A DNA stretch of 5,803 nucleotides from Pseudomonadota bacterium (GTDB taxonomy: Bacteria > Desulfobacterota > JAPLJL01): positions 1 through 5,803 of the forward strand of contig JAPLJL010000184.1 of NCBI GenBank assembly GCA_026388615.1, given 5' to 3'. A program made the position numbers and the translations under genes. The notes beneath the pieces were generated by a model. That model did no database searches. It saw only the letters and a program-made list of their open reading frames with translations, and was not told the origin of the DNA. This document shows positions 5,799 to 5,803 of the stretch, piece by piece; positions within the stretch are counted from its first letter, which is position 1, and each line of letters begins with the position of its first letter.

Positions 5799-5803
5799 TT
5801 CTT

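Noticed and set aside
5608..5803. CRISPR-like reading of the repetitive upstream region
   Set aside because: The units are seven bases long, directly abutting and degenerate; there are no 23-40 bp repeats with unique spacers.

Overview
The window reads as part of a surface-polysaccharide (O-antigen or capsule) locus of a Gram-negative bacterium. All recognisable genes lie on the minus strand, so the reading order is from high to low coordinates. The mix of a WaaL/Wzy-type ligase carrying a TPR tail, a GlpA-type glycerol-3-phosphate dehydrogenase with a [2Fe-2S] BFD-like domain, a GmhA-type sedoheptulose-7-phosphate isomerase and a Wzm-type ABC exporter permease fits an environmental, probably anaerobic or facultative lineage such as Desulfobacterota, Omnitrophota or a similar phylum. 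The phylum cannot be fixed from the sequence alone. The two larger genes are GC-rich with heavy use of GGG, CCC and CGG codons; the exporter end is visibly AT-richer.

Layout from the right: 5608-5803 is non-coding and built largely from degenerate seven-base units, in two different families (5701-5798 and about 5615-5656). Then come a 724-residue O-antigen ligase/polymerase-like membrane protein with six C-terminal TPRs (5607 to 3433), a 108-bp gap with an extended -10 promoter and a small leader hairpin, and glpA (3324 to 1702, complete). A second 108-bp gap holds a possible terminator hairpin and a LacI/PurR-like palindrome. It is followed by gmhA (1593 to 952), a 74-codon frame whose last 58 codons are a second, diverged copy of the glpA 3' end (955 to 731), and the start of wzm (734 to beyond base 1). 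gmhA, the fragment and wzm are chained by two 4-bp ATGA overlaps.

Functionally, GmhA would make heptose phosphate for a nucleotide-activated heptose, Wzm with an unseen Wzt ATPase would export a lipid-linked glycan, and the TPR ligase would polymerise it or attach it to an acceptor. GlpA is normally a respiratory or lipid-metabolism enzyme and has no glpB or glpC beside it here. The most unusual observation is the glpA-tail copy between gmhA and wzm. It makes gmhA an island between two direct repeats of about 182 bp and suggests that the locus was assembled by recombination at glpA. I see no CRISPR, tRNA, rRNA, transposase or defence gene in the window.
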